From contig NZ_CP090974.1 in assembly GCF_021513195.1 (NCBI RefSeq), forward strand, positions 880,001 to 944,000: a stretch of 64,000 bases of DNA, written 5' to 3'. The stretch is from Shewanella sp. OMA3-2 (lineage in GTDB: Bacteria; Pseudomonadota; Gammaproteobacteria; Enterobacterales; Shewanellaceae). Below the pieces are notes generated by a model. It worked only from the letters and a program-made list of their open reading frames with translations, had not been told where the DNA came from and did not search any database. The first letter of the stretch is position 1. Each line of letters starts with the position of its first letter. Of the stretch, positions 19,021 through 28,585 are shown piece after piece. The position numbers and the translations under genes are program-made.

Positions 19021-20762
19021 TACCCGCTGCAGCCTTCAGAGTTTCTAGCATTGATATAGCGAACATCTTTCACTGTGTCATAGTCGACAGGATCGAGCGT
19101 GTTATGCTTTTTGATGAACTGATAAAGCATATCTGCATCAATAAAGCCGGTGTCTCTGGCCTGTTCCTTCAACTTAGGGTATTTGTTACCGCCGGCAGCG
19201 TTATAGCTAGGGAGGGTAAATCGATAGTTATCCTCTAGTTTGAAAGGCTTGTTACCCACAGTGCTGATATCAACATCTTTAGCTTTACAGTCAACAGTCA
19301 TCTTGATGCCGCTGAAGTGGGCAAAGCCGCCAGAGCCTTGAGTCATAAGCGCAACCTTAGACAAATACTTTTTCAGTTCGGCACCATTCATCTCTGTCAC
19401 AGTCACACTGTTGGAAAAGGGCAGCACCTCAAGCACATCACGATAACGAATCGGGCCTTTCTTTATGCTGGTGCGAATACCGCCAGAGTTCATGATACCA
19501 AAATCTGCTGGCGCAGGAAGCTGGGTCTGAGCATGGGCTATCATAATCCCTAGAGGTGTCGCTTGGTAACGAACAGCCTTACGTTCACCAATGAAATCAG
19601 CCTTTGCAATGCCAATCTCCTCCCGTAGCTTGACCTGACCATTGCGCTGATATGGACGCAGCAATTCGAGGGTTTCTGGATCTTTGGGGGTGAGCATTGA
19701 AGAATGCTGCATGAAACCATACTTGGTTTCAGTGTTCACTGGAACCAGCTCGTAGTTTGCCAGATGAAGCTTACCACCGAAGTATTCAAAGTCAGCACGG
19801 CCAACATATTTACCCCACTCGTAGGCCTGCATGATCCAAGTGCCATTTTGACGATCAGGCTTACAAGGCTCATCTCGAGCATATTTTTTTACGTACTCAC
19901 CAGTATCTCCTTCCATACAGACAGGCAACTGTGAGTGCCCGCCAATGATAGCCTGAACCTGACCAGGTTCAAGGCTGCGAGCCAGCGCTACATCACCAGG
20001 AGCATTACTGCCATGTCTACCATTTTCATAGTGACCCATGTGGGTGAGACCAAAGACCAGATCTGGTTTATGCTGCTGTTTAAGCTCTGCCAAAACCGCT
20101 TTTGCCTCAGCTTGAGCTGAAGTGAATTTTAGGTTTTCAACATACTCTGGATTGCCTATCTCTGCGGTCTGCTCGGTCGTTAGACCGACTACGGCTAACT
20201 TTAAACCTTGAATCTCGAATAGCTTGTAGGGCTCAAAGTAGCGTTGCCATTCACCATCGACTTGGCGATAGATGTTGGCTGATAACCAAGGAAATTTTGA
20301 CCAGTTCCTTTGCTTATCCATCACAGTCGATGGATTATCAAACTCATGGTTACCCACGGCCATGGCGTCATAACCAAGGTGGTTCATGCCGATAAAATCT
20401 GGCTCGGCGTCTTGAAGGTCAGATTCAGGAACGCCAGTATTGATGTCGCCACCGGAGAGCAGTAAAACCTGGCCGCCTTGCTCAATCACTTCTTTGCGGA
20501 TTTGATCAAGGATGGTTTTACGTGCAGCCATGCCATAACCACCATTTTCACTATGCCAAAAACGGCCATGGTGATCATTGGTATGTAGCAGGGTGAAGCG
20601 CTTGCAGTCAGCGCCTGCAGCGATACAGGCGACAGAGGCTGTCACCTTCGGTGCTTTAGGTGCTTCTTCCAGCTTCTTCTTACCACAGCCGCTCAATGTC
20701 AACGCAAGTGCGATAGCTGAGCAGGTAACAAGTAGGCTAGAGTGACGGTGTGAAGTATTCAT
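19020..20762 (-). CDS. 5'-nucleotidase / UDP-sugar hydrolase family lipoprotein (UshA-like)
   Basis: A 580-aa enzyme expected to hydrolyse extracellular nucleotides to nucleoside and phosphate. The N-terminus ends in lipobox LSGC, so it is anchored in the envelope. The metallophosphoesterase domain shows LLHTNDHHGRF, LSGGDINTGVPESD, VGNHEFDNP and GLTHMGHYENG. The C-terminal nucleotidase domain has MNSGGIRTSIKKGPIRYRDV and a substrate-binding FTLPSYNAAGG. AAGGA precedes the ATG. It is the last gene of the scavenging block and is separated from the upstream nuclease by a terminator, so it may have its own promoter. Confidence 0.88.
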   Translation of the reverse strand: MNTSHRHSSLLVTCSAIALALTLSGCGKKKLEEAPKAPKVTASVACIAAGADCKRFTLLHTNDHHGRFWHSENGGYGMAARKTILDQIRKEVIEQGGQVLLLSGGDINTGVPESDLQDAEPDFIGMNHLGYDAMAVGNHEFDNPSTVMDKQRNWSKFPWLSANIYRQVDGEWQRYFEPYKLFEIQGLKLAVVGLTTEQTAEIGNPEYVENLKFTSAQAEAKAVLAELKQQHKPDLVFGLTHMGHYENGRHGSNAPGDVALARSLEPGQVQAIIGGHSQLPVCMEGDTGEYVKKYARDEPCKPDRQNGTWIMQAYEWGKYVGRADFEYFGGKLHLANYELVPVNTETKYGFMQHSSMLTPKDPETLELLRPYQRNGQVKLREEIGIAKADFIGERKAVRYQATPLGIMIAHAQTQLPAPADFGIMNSGGIRTSIKKGPIRYRDVLEVLPFSNSVTVTEMNGAELKKYLSKVALMTQGSGGFAHFSGIKMTVDCKAKDVDISTVGNKPFKLEDNYRFTLPSYNAAGGNKYPKLKEQARDTGFIDADMLYQFIKKHNTLDPVDYDTVKDVRYINARNSEGCSG

Positions 20763-20871
20763 AATAATCCTTCAGAATTAGACTGATAAACCTTGCCACT
20801 CGCTTTAGGAACTCGCTTTATCATCATGAGGAAAGGCGCCAATATGAGATATAAGGCAATGGCGGTATCGC

Positions 20872-20905
20872 TAAAAAAACAGCACCCAGAGCTATCCAGG
20901 TGCTG
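20872..20905 (-). terminator. Terminator of the endonuclease gene
   Basis: On the minus strand a 7-bp stem CAGCACC / GGTGCTG with a 12-base loop is followed by seven T residues. Confidence 0.85.
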
Positions 20906-20928
20906 CTTATTATAGGCTTAACAGATGA

Positions 20929-23569
20929 TTAGCTTTGGCGACGACGTAACCACATTAGCGGTAGCAGTAGCGCCATAAAACCACCTAAGCTACCCGCGCC
21001 ATCAGGCTGAGTCCAACCAGTATCTTCGGTGTTTATCACCTCAATGCTAACAGGCTTACTGAAGCTTTCTTCGTCAACTGTTACCGTAAGCTCAAACACA
21101 AGAGCTTGATCGATATTGACGCTAGGCGCTGTAACATCAAGTGTCAGACCTGAAGCCGTAAATACTGCCGAGTCACCAAATACCTGCTTCCAGCTATAGC
21201 TAGTCCCTGTTGGCGCATCGGTAACCGTCGCTGTGATGGACGTTTTATCACCTTCGGTCACTTTTGTTGTTCCTGTAAACTCTACATTCAGAGTTAAAGG
21301 CACGTTAATCACGTTCAGGCTAACAGCTTGAGTTGTTTCCAACGTACCGTTGCTGATGGTCAAGGTGAAGTGTAACGTCTCATCGGCTTTAATCTTTGGC
21401 GCAGTTAGAGACAATATAGCTTGGTCGCCAACGAGGGTCTTCTCTTCAGCAACAATTTGCTCCCATTTATAAGTAAGAGCAACACCTTCGCCAGCGCTGA
21501 TTGCAGAGGCATCTATAGTATATGCTGCGCCTTCAGTGACACTATCAGGAGTAACAATATCACCTTCGACTGCCAAAACAGGATTTGGATCGTCACCACA
21601 GACTGCACCATACACTTCTTTTACTAACTCAGGGCGGTCAATGAAAGGGTTACGGTTACCCTGGTATTTGTATATCTGGTTGTTACGATTTTGCTCGTAT
21701 GTATCAATAGTATCTAACTGGTTCCATGCATACAGAGTACAAAGTGTACCAATCAGCGGATCGCTATCCTCGGCTGCAGTCGTCAGACGATCTACCACAA
21801 CGAGATCAGGCATTTGAGTCGTCGCAGTATCTGTTCCTTGATAACGAGTATCCATATACATGATCATACGCGCGACATCGCCTTTCACCTCATCGCGAGG
21901 TTCCCAGCAGTCTGTAGTTTTGTCTAGGTAGTTGCCAGTAGCGACACCGTTGAACAGCACCTCTTCGCCTGTATCCTTACATGCACCAAAGTCATTGTTG
22001 CTTCGTGCAGAGTTAATACCAGGATCTGATGGGCGTAGGTGATGGGCATCGGTATAACCCCACTGAGACTCGCTTGGGAAGCCATGGCTCTTGGCCCAAA
22101 CGTGCTCACGGTTCCATTTACCTACACCGCTACCACCACCTAGATTGTCGTACTTAGAAATAGAATTACCTGTATAGATCTCAATAACATTTTTATCGTT
22201 AGTGGGATCTTGGTCTGCGTAGGTCAGTGTGCTCCAAACCTGCTTATAGGTCAGTTGTTTATGATTTTTCGCAATGATAGTAGACAGGGCATTCTTCAGC
22301 TCATCTGCAGTATTAAACTCGCCACTCAGTACATCTGAGTAATAGATTTCAGCATTGAATGTAGTCGGATCGGCAACCGGAGTCAGCGTCTCGCAACCAG
22401 TACAAGGACCTGTTTCTGGCTCTGGTGCTGGCGGGGTGACTGAACCATCACAGATACCCTCACCAGCACAACCTAAGCCATCAGCGGTATCAATATCGAA
22501 TACGGCCCATTGGTTGTTGGTACCAGGAAAGTCAGCTTCGGCAACAGTATCCCCAGCAGTGACACTGGCTTTACGACGTAGGGTCTTATTTGCAGTGGAG
22601 AAATTTGCATCGTTTGGATCAGTCCAAGCAGACCCGGGTCTTCGCCGCGCTTACCGAAGCGATCGATAACCACATCGTCTTTGGTCAATACCAGAGCATC
22701 ATCACCGTTGAAGAAAGTTACCGTAGAAGCGTTGCCGATTTTAAACGCATCAGCGGCACCAGAATTATGGAATACCAGACTTTTTCCAGGGGCTAAAGTA
22801 CCTGTTAAGGTCTCAGCATTACCTGGATCCGTACTACCATTTCCAAACAGAGTCAGCTTATAAACATTAGCATCTAGGTCGATGGCGGTGCCACCTAGGT
22901 TGGAAATTTCAATCGCTTTGTTGTTACTGCTGCCTTCGATGTATTCGGTTAACAGCAGAACACCAGGTGTCGCTTCAGCACTACAAGTGCCTTCACCTGG
23001 GCAGCCAAGGCCATCTGAAGTGTCTGTATCAAACACTATCCACTGATTGACAGCGCCAGGGAAATCAGCCTCGGCCACGGTATCACCCGCAGTGACACTG
23101 GCTTTACGGCGCAGTGTTTTATTCGCGGTGGAGAAATTGGCGTCGTTTGCATCAGTCCAAGCAGACCCTGGTCTTCGCCACGCTTACCGAAGCGATCGAT
23201 AACCGCATCGTCTTTTGTTAATACTAGGGCATCATCACCGTTGAAAAATGTGACGGTTGAAGCGTTGCCGATTTTAAACGGATCAGCTGCACCAGCATTG
23301 TGGAAAACGAGGCTCTTTCCTGGCTGTAGAATACCGGTTAAAGTCTCAGTATTACCAGGATCTGTACTGCCATTGCCAAACAAAGTCAGCTTATAAGCGT
23401 TAGCATCCAGATCGATGGCACTGCTACCTAGGTTAGATATTTCAATCGCTTTGTTGTTGCTGCTACCTTCAATGTACTCAGTAATCAGTAAGTCAGCATT
23501 CGCCGCAGCAGAAAAAGTGCCCAGAACTATGGCCGTTGCGGTGGCAACTGCACTCATTGTAATTCTCAT
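20929..23569 (-). pseudogene. Secreted endonuclease I with two lamin-tail domains, frame broken twice
   Basis: Three overlapping frames together make one protein of about 880 aa. A signal peptide (ending AAANA) leads to lamin-tail domain 1 (LLITEYIEGSSNNKAIEI). A linker follows, then a nearly identical lamin-tail domain 2, an endonuclease I domain (KWNREHVWAKSHGF, DAHHLRPSDPGINSARSNND), two Ig-like domains, and a GlyGly-CTERM tail (GAGSLGGFMALLLP then WLRRR). Such tails are processed by rhombosortase on type II secreted proteins. The frame slips by -1 near 23166-23171 and again near 22633-22638, each just before the codons for SAWTD. Either bases are missing in the assembly or the gene is inactive. 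Confidence 0.8.
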
Positions 23570-23598
23570 AATGTTATCTCTTTAGAATCTTTGATGAA

Positions 23599-23625
23599 AA
23601 GCGCACTGCCCGAAAGCAGGCGCTT
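23599..23625. other. Hairpin between the two nuclease genes
   Basis: Arms AAGCGC-CTGC and GCAG-T-GCGCTT form a 10-bp stem with one bulge and loop TTTCGG (read on the minus strand). No T tract follows, so it may tune read-through or protect mRNA rather than end transcription. Confidence 0.5.
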
Positions 23626-23643
23626 CATTATTGAGATCGACGC

Positions 23644-26600
23644 TTATTTGCGAAGACGACGGCGAGTTGCTGCCAATCCGAGTAGGGATAGCAAGCTGAT
23701 GAAGCCAGTGCTGCCTGCACCACCGTCACCACCAGTACCATCGTTCTCTTCTTCTACAATGTCAGCAATCAAGGTGTCGCGGTTAGCTACCTTGGCGAGG
23801 AAATTTTGCTGAGATCCTTCAACAAGTTTGCCGTCACGCATTAAGCTTACGGTAACCTTGTAGATAGCTGATGGTGCACCGAATACCTCGAAATTCACCA
23901 AAGTTGTCGTGTCATTAGCAAGGACTACATTTGGCTGTACCATTTGGGTCAAATCTAAACGCAGGTCATCATCATAAGGTGTCATATTGACAGTGGCTAC
24001 ATCGCCAACTTGAGCCGCAATACCTGTAGGTATCTGGTAAGGAACCTTGATCAGTTTTCTCAGTTTTGTCAGGTTTAGAGGCACGTTAGCATCCGCATCA
24101 CCAGGCTTATAGCTAAGGGTAACTAATGCAGGATCGTGATCCGACGCGCGATAGATGTCCGCTTTGTAAAACTTGTGCGCGCCAGTACCGTCGATACTAC
24201 CTTTAAAGCTGTTTTGGTAGTCATACAAGCCTGTCTCTGCCGCATTAACATGCCAGTCAGTGGCATCAATCACACGATTTTTCAGTGAGGGAGAAATCAA
24301 GATGTGATCAAGCGATCCTAATTCGTCACTGAAAGAGTAACTCCAAGGTGTCTTGCCTTTCTCTTTGAACTTTTCACCGACGATATCGATATAGCCATAC
24401 GTCTTAGTGATAGTGACCGGTGAGCCATCTTGGTTAAACTGCGGCTTAGGTCCAAGGAAAGTATGGCTAGCGGTAACGATAGTCTTATTACGTGGGTTCT
24501 GGGTAAGAACCAGCACAGGATCTTCTTTACCATAGGCGTTCAAATCACCAAGGATGATTTTATCCCCAGGAATGTCTGCCATCTCTTCACCTAAGTGCAC
24601 GGCGCCGGCTACGCGGAACTCAGCACAAGCACCTTGGTAGTCTAGATCGGGTGCTTCACGGTTATTCCAAGTCGTGGCATTGCCAAACTCAACATCTTGC
24701 CATTCTTCCCAACAACTAGAGCCTTTTGACTTAAGGTGATTTACAGATAGCGTTAAGCGCTTGCCTGTTTGGTTAATGATAAAGGTTACCACCAAGGCAT
24801 CGCGGTGGTAGTTTTGACCGTCTTCTAAGATCTCTTGGTTTTGATCTTTGATCACCTCACCTAAGTCGTTGACGATAGTCGGCGCTTTTTGTTGAGGCAT
24901 TTCGATCACGCGAGTGCGCTCAATGCTCATCTTGCTTGGGCGATACATAATACCTGTAGCAATAGCGTCAGAACCAATGGCGTCTAGGTTATCCAGCATT
25001 TGATTACCGTTGTTGTCAAAACCAACAAACACATAACGGTTCTCAGTAGAGTTAGGGCCATTGTAATCCTGGGCGCGCTCATCCACATACTTGATATTAA
25101 CTTGGTTCACAATTTCAGCAATAGCACTGTCATCGCCAAAACCATTGTTTTCAATCTCCATCAGGGCCATTACATCTGCATCCTGAGCACGAATAATTTC
25201 TACCAGCTTGGTTCTCTGGTGAATGTATTCATCGTAGGTCTCTGCACCTCGGCTTTGGCCATAGTTGTTATTGTCCCCACCGAAAGGAGAGTTAAAGAAG
25301 TTAAACAGGTTCTGACTGGCAATGCGGATAGCAAAATCATCTTTTGCCACAGTGTCATTCAGATCAGGCTTCTGGGTACGCGGTAGATTGTGAATAAAGT
25401 TATCACTTGCCAACTGATTGGTTATCGTCAGGCTGTAGTCCTGATCAAACTTATCAGTGCCTGGAATCAACTCTGTTTCGTATTGGCTAATCACACCTTG
25501 TGCATTAACGAGACTATCGTCGATACGGATGTAGTTAGTGTGTGGGTCGCTGTTAAAGCCTGCGTAGTAAGGTAACTCGGTACCGTTTGATTTAGGCGAG
25601 CTTTCAATCACTAAACGATAGTCATTGTTTTGCTGATAGGCCGCTTTAGACTCTGGGCTGCCAGCAACATGCAAGTGGTTAGGCTGTAAATTTGGGCGCT
25701 TATAAGCCGCCACCATGTTGTTGCGACCGTTAGGAGACGACAGGTAGTTGTAGCTGAAGCTACGAGTGATACGCATATCTTGATCGCCATCAGTCTGAGG
25801 ATCCAGATCGGTAGGCAAATTAACCAACATACCTTCATAACGCTCTAGGGTCTTATCGAAAGAGCCGTTATCAGCGCTAATCACCTCAATATCTGTCGGG
25901 CTGGTTGCTATGTCAGTGTCAGTCACATTCCAGCTAAATGCCGTATCTGCAGACAGTTGAGTTTGACCTTGGTATTCAGCTACTTTACTGCCGATACAGA
26001 TAGTTTGACCAACCTTCAGATTACCAGCAGCACTAGAGCTAACAAAGATGCCATCTGAAGTCTCTGGATTGTTATCAGAAACAAGATTGCGAAGATAGAA
26101 GCCTTCATTAGGGATAGATACCTTAGCTGAGATGATGCCTTCTACGGCAACTATTTCAGCTGATTCGGTTTCACCATCAGCAATCAGAGGCGATGTAAAG
26201 CCTGCACCCTGAACTTCGCTAGGAGACATGATTTCACTTTGATTAGTTGGACAAGTGAAAATATCCATGATGTCGGCAGCATCCGCTGCGGGCAGCTCAG
26301 ATTTACCTAAATCATCAAATCTCATGGGTAAGATGTTCTGCCACTTAGTTGCATCGAACGTACCTGATTGAGCGGGATTGTTGCCGTCAGCAGCTTTTTT
26401 GCGACGCAAAGTGGTGTTAGGGGCCCAATTGCTACCGTCATTCACTCGTCCGACGCGATCGATAACGGTATCGCCATTTTTCAGGAAAAAACCGTCATTG
26501 CTGGTCATGAACAGGTTGTTATACCTATTACTGGAATCATATGTAGAGATAACAACGGTGCCACCTTGAGTCACAACCGTTTTACGAAACTCTTCACTCG

Positions 26601-26892
26601 ACCTACTATTGACAATAACCATAGACGCGCCGGATGCAAGCGTCTGACCACTCAGCAGCGGCTTAGCATCCGAGTTGAGCAACTCATTGTCATACTTACC
26701 GTCAGAGCGTTGGTAAGCTTTAATATCATCGGTAAAGGTAAAGGCATCAGAGCCTGTATTAGTGATTTCAACCGCGCCAACATTGGCATCGGTACTTTGG
26801 ATCATTTCGGTGATCAGCAGATCTTCAACGCCAGCGAAGGCGCTAAGGCTGATGGTGCTGGCAATGGCCAGCGATAGGAAACTTTTTTTCAT
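23644..26892 (-). CDS. ExeM-type extracellular nuclease with GlyGly-CTERM
   Basis: A 1082-aa secreted nuclease. A signal peptide ends SAFA, followed by a lamin-tail domain (DLLITEMIQS, about 25-170) and an OB-fold-like region (about 230-340). The endonuclease/exonuclease/phosphatase domain (about 520-900) has MALMEIENNGFGD, VNHLKSKGSSC, LGDLNAYGKEDP, LGSLDHILISP and ASDHDPALV, which contain the catalytic Glu, Asp/Asn and His residues. The C-terminus GGAGSTGFISLLSLLGLAA plus a basic tail is a GlyGly-CTERM signal. Homologues in S. oneidensis degrade extracellular DNA in biofilms. It starts 32 bases after the porin gene, so the two probably form an operon. Confidence 0.88.
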   Translation of the reverse strand: MKKSFLSLAIASTISLSAFAGVEDLLITEMIQSTDANVGAVEITNTGSDAFTFTDDIKAYQRSDGKYDNELLNSDAKPLLSGQTLASGASMVIVNSRSSEEFRKTVVTQGGTVVISTYDSSNRYNNLFMTSNDGFFLKNGDTVIDRVGRVNDGSNWAPNTTLRRKKAADGNNPAQSGTFDATKWQNILPMRFDDLGKSELPAADAADIMDIFTCPTNQSEIMSPSEVQGAGFTSPLIADGETESAEIVAVEGIISAKVSIPNEGFYLRNLVSDNNPETSDGIFVSSSAAGNLKVGQTICIGSKVAEYQGQTQLSADTAFSWNVTDTDIATSPTDIEVISADNGSFDKTLERYEGMLVNLPTDLDPQTDGDQDMRITRSFSYNYLSSPNGRNNMVAAYKRPNLQPNHLHVAGSPESKAAYQQNNDYRLVIESSPKSNGTELPYYAGFNSDPHTNYIRIDDSLVNAQGVISQYETELIPGTDKFDQDYSLTITNQLASDNFIHNLPRTQKPDLNDTVAKDDFAIRIASQNLFNFFNSPFGGDNNNYGQSRGAETYDEYIHQRTKLVEIIRAQDADVMALMEIENNGFGDDSAIAEIVNQVNIKYVDERAQDYNGPNSTENRYVFVGFDNNGNQMLDNLDAIGSDAIATGIMYRPSKMSIERTRVIEMPQQKAPTIVNDLGEVIKDQNQEILEDGQNYHRDALVVTFIINQTGKRLTLSVNHLKSKGSSCWEEWQDVEFGNATTWNNREAPDLDYQGACAEFRVAGAVHLGEEMADIPGDKIILGDLNAYGKEDPVLVLTQNPRNKTIVTASHTFLGPKPQFNQDGSPVTITKTYGYIDIVGEKFKEKGKTPWSYSFSDELGSLDHILISPSLKNRVIDATDWHVNAAETGLYDYQNSFKGSIDGTGAHKFYKADIYRASDHDPALVTLSYKPGDADANVPLNLTKLRKLIKVPYQIPTGIAAQVGDVATVNMTPYDDDLRLDLTQMVQPNVVLANDTTTLVNFEVFGAPSAIYKVTVSLMRDGKLVEGSQQNFLAKVANRDTLIADIVEEENDGTGGDGGAGSTGFISLLSLLGLAATRRRLRK

Positions 26893-26924
26893 AGTAAACT
26901 CTATAAAATTGAATTCGTTACAGA

Positions 26925-27977
26925 CTAGAAGTACATACGCGCATAAGCGTAGGCTGCTTCAGGGGCTTCGCCAACTCGGCCTTCTAGGGACAGCACGATG
27001 TCACGGGCAGGACGATAGTTGAAACCTAAACTGGCCCAACGACGCTCTTTTCCGTACTCAGGTGGCAGTTCGGTGTAGTCGTAGTTAGGACCAATTAAAT
27101 CCCAGCCCTCATACTCTTCGTGGTTTGCCGAGCCGATGATTTCCCAGTGTTGATTCAGGTCGTACTTGGCACTGAGCGTTAGCCCTTGGTTGCGGAAAGT
27201 TTGGTAATCTAGGTATACATCACCACCCTTACGTGTAGACAAGTCTTCATCTTCTACAAAACCATTCAAACCAAGAGATAAATCTGGCATCAGTTTCAGG
27301 CGTGCACCCAAACCTATCTGTTGCTGCTCACCATATTTGCTGACGCCGTTAGAGCCTCCGCGCGTTTCTAGCCCAACAACTACAGAGAGTAAATCAGACA
27401 TCCATCCCATGTATCCGTTAATAATGTCACCTTGCAGCGCACCACTCTTGTGTTCACCATCGTAAGAGTAAGAAGTACCGAAAATAAGATGTTCAAATTC
27501 AGCTTGATACTTAATAGTGTTCTCTTGGTCGCCCGCTTCACCGGTTTCAACGGACTTGTTGAAGGTGAAGTCACCGAAGTGGTCGTAATCGTCGAATGCG
27601 GTATCGGTCAAGCCTAGCTCGATCCACTGCTGTTCGGTGAAGGCATAACCTACGTACAACTTGTCGATAGCTAATTCAAACTCACCGTCGCCGCCAAGCC
27701 AGTTACGGCGTTGGTAATCGAGCTCAAGACGGTAGGTAAACTGTTGACGTTGCCCCGTTACGCCCATGGTGGCGAAACTATCATCTACATAGCCTTTGGT
27801 GTCGTAGAACTCATCGTGGTTGTAATCTGGATGAGTATCAAAATGCCCACCGACACCCACTTCGCCATATAAGCGAATGTGGTCGCCTTGACTTTCACCA
27901 TCTAGCATTACAGCGCTCACTGAACCAGCACTAAACATAGTGACGATAGCGATTGCAATTATTGATTTATTTAACAT
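26925..27977 (-). CDS. Outer-membrane porin
   Basis: A 350-aa beta-barrel protein. A signal peptide (ending SVSA) is followed by alternating beta strands (RLYGEVGVGGHFD, TYRLELDYQRRNW, LYVGYAFTEQQWIELGLTD) and the terminal aromatic ARMYF expected for Bam recognition. This matches the Gram-negative porin family. Its place at the head of the nuclease block suggests it admits nucleotides, oligonucleotides or phosphate, but that is inference from context only. Confidence 0.8.
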   Translation of the reverse strand: MLNKSIIAIAIVTMFSAGSVSAVMLDGESQGDHIRLYGEVGVGGHFDTHPDYNHDEFYDTKGYVDDSFATMGVTGQRQQFTYRLELDYQRRNWLGGDGEFELAIDKLYVGYAFTEQQWIELGLTDTAFDDYDHFGDFTFNKSVETGEAGDQENTIKYQAEFEHLIFGTSYSYDGEHKSGALQGDIINGYMGWMSDLLSVVVGLETRGGSNGVSKYGEQQQIGLGARLKLMPDLSLGLNGFVEDEDLSTRKGGDVYLDYQTFRNQGLTLSAKYDLNQHWEIIGSANHEEYEGWDLIGPNYDYTELPPEYGKERRWASLGFNYRPARDIVLSLEGRVGEAPEAAYAYARMYF

Positions 27978-28585
27978 TGCTGTTACTTCCGGTTAGTAAT
28001 TTGTCAGCCTATATTTGAAGGCTAAACTCAAAATTAAAAATATTTATGAATAAATTCGTAAACTGCTAGCGGCTCAGAGAGGTGGAGCATTAGATGGTGA
28101 AATCGCCAATACCTTTGTTACATATTTCATATATCGACCCCATTTTTATAATATTATTGTTAATTTTTATTAACCTGGGTTGCGATTGTTACAGAGTTAA
28201 GCAACAAAAAAAAGCAGTTATAGTCACATTTTTAATACATAAGTGTTTGTCAAACAAAGAAAAATTGAATATTATTAACCTGTGTGAAGAACAGTGTTGC
28301 TCATTTGGTGTTTATGATTCTAAAAATCAACCGCTTAGGGCAGAACGTTGTGGTATGTATTTTGTATGAAATGATGTGGAAATGAAGGGTTTTTTTATGG
28401 GCAACGAAATTTAGATCATTAATCTGCTTCTACAAACTAAAAAATAGTCAGTCAGCCTCACTTAAAAGCTTTAGAAATACTTTGATATGGATGAAAAGCG
28501 GACGCGAATAACAATTCAATAAAAAAGGATGACATTACGTCATCCTTTTTATTGGGTTGAAATCTAAAAGTTAGTGCTTAAAAAG
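27978..28585. promoter_or_regulatory. Regulatory interval between the porin operon and purC
   Basis: This 608-base AT-rich stretch should contain the promoter of the porin-nuclease operon. I see two TGTTACA copies at 28116-28122 and 28187-28193, and a perfect palindrome GTTAAT-TTTT-ATTAAC at 28159-28174, which could be operator sites. No regulator can be named and no Pho box is convincing. A plus-strand frame of 91 codons at 28094-28369 has a GGAG before its ATG but no recognisable product. The terminator at 28520-28553 closes the interval. Confidence 0.4.
28520..28553. terminator. Bidirectional terminator downstream of purC
   Basis: A 12-bp stem AAAAAGGATGAC / GTCATCCTTTTT with a 5-base loop is flanked by A and T tracts, so it can work in both directions. 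Its main role is to end purC, 33 bases upstream. Confidence 0.92.

Noticed and set aside
26368-26877. A 169-codon plus-strand frame within the ExeM-type gene
   Set aside because: It is antisense to the lamin-tail domain of an intact 1082-aa nuclease, so a shadow frame.
28094-28369. A confident gene call for the 91-codon plus-strand frame
   Set aside because: A plausible ribosome site exists, but the composition is AT-driven, no family is recognised, and the frame overlaps the presumed promoter of the porin operon. It is described only within the interval entry.
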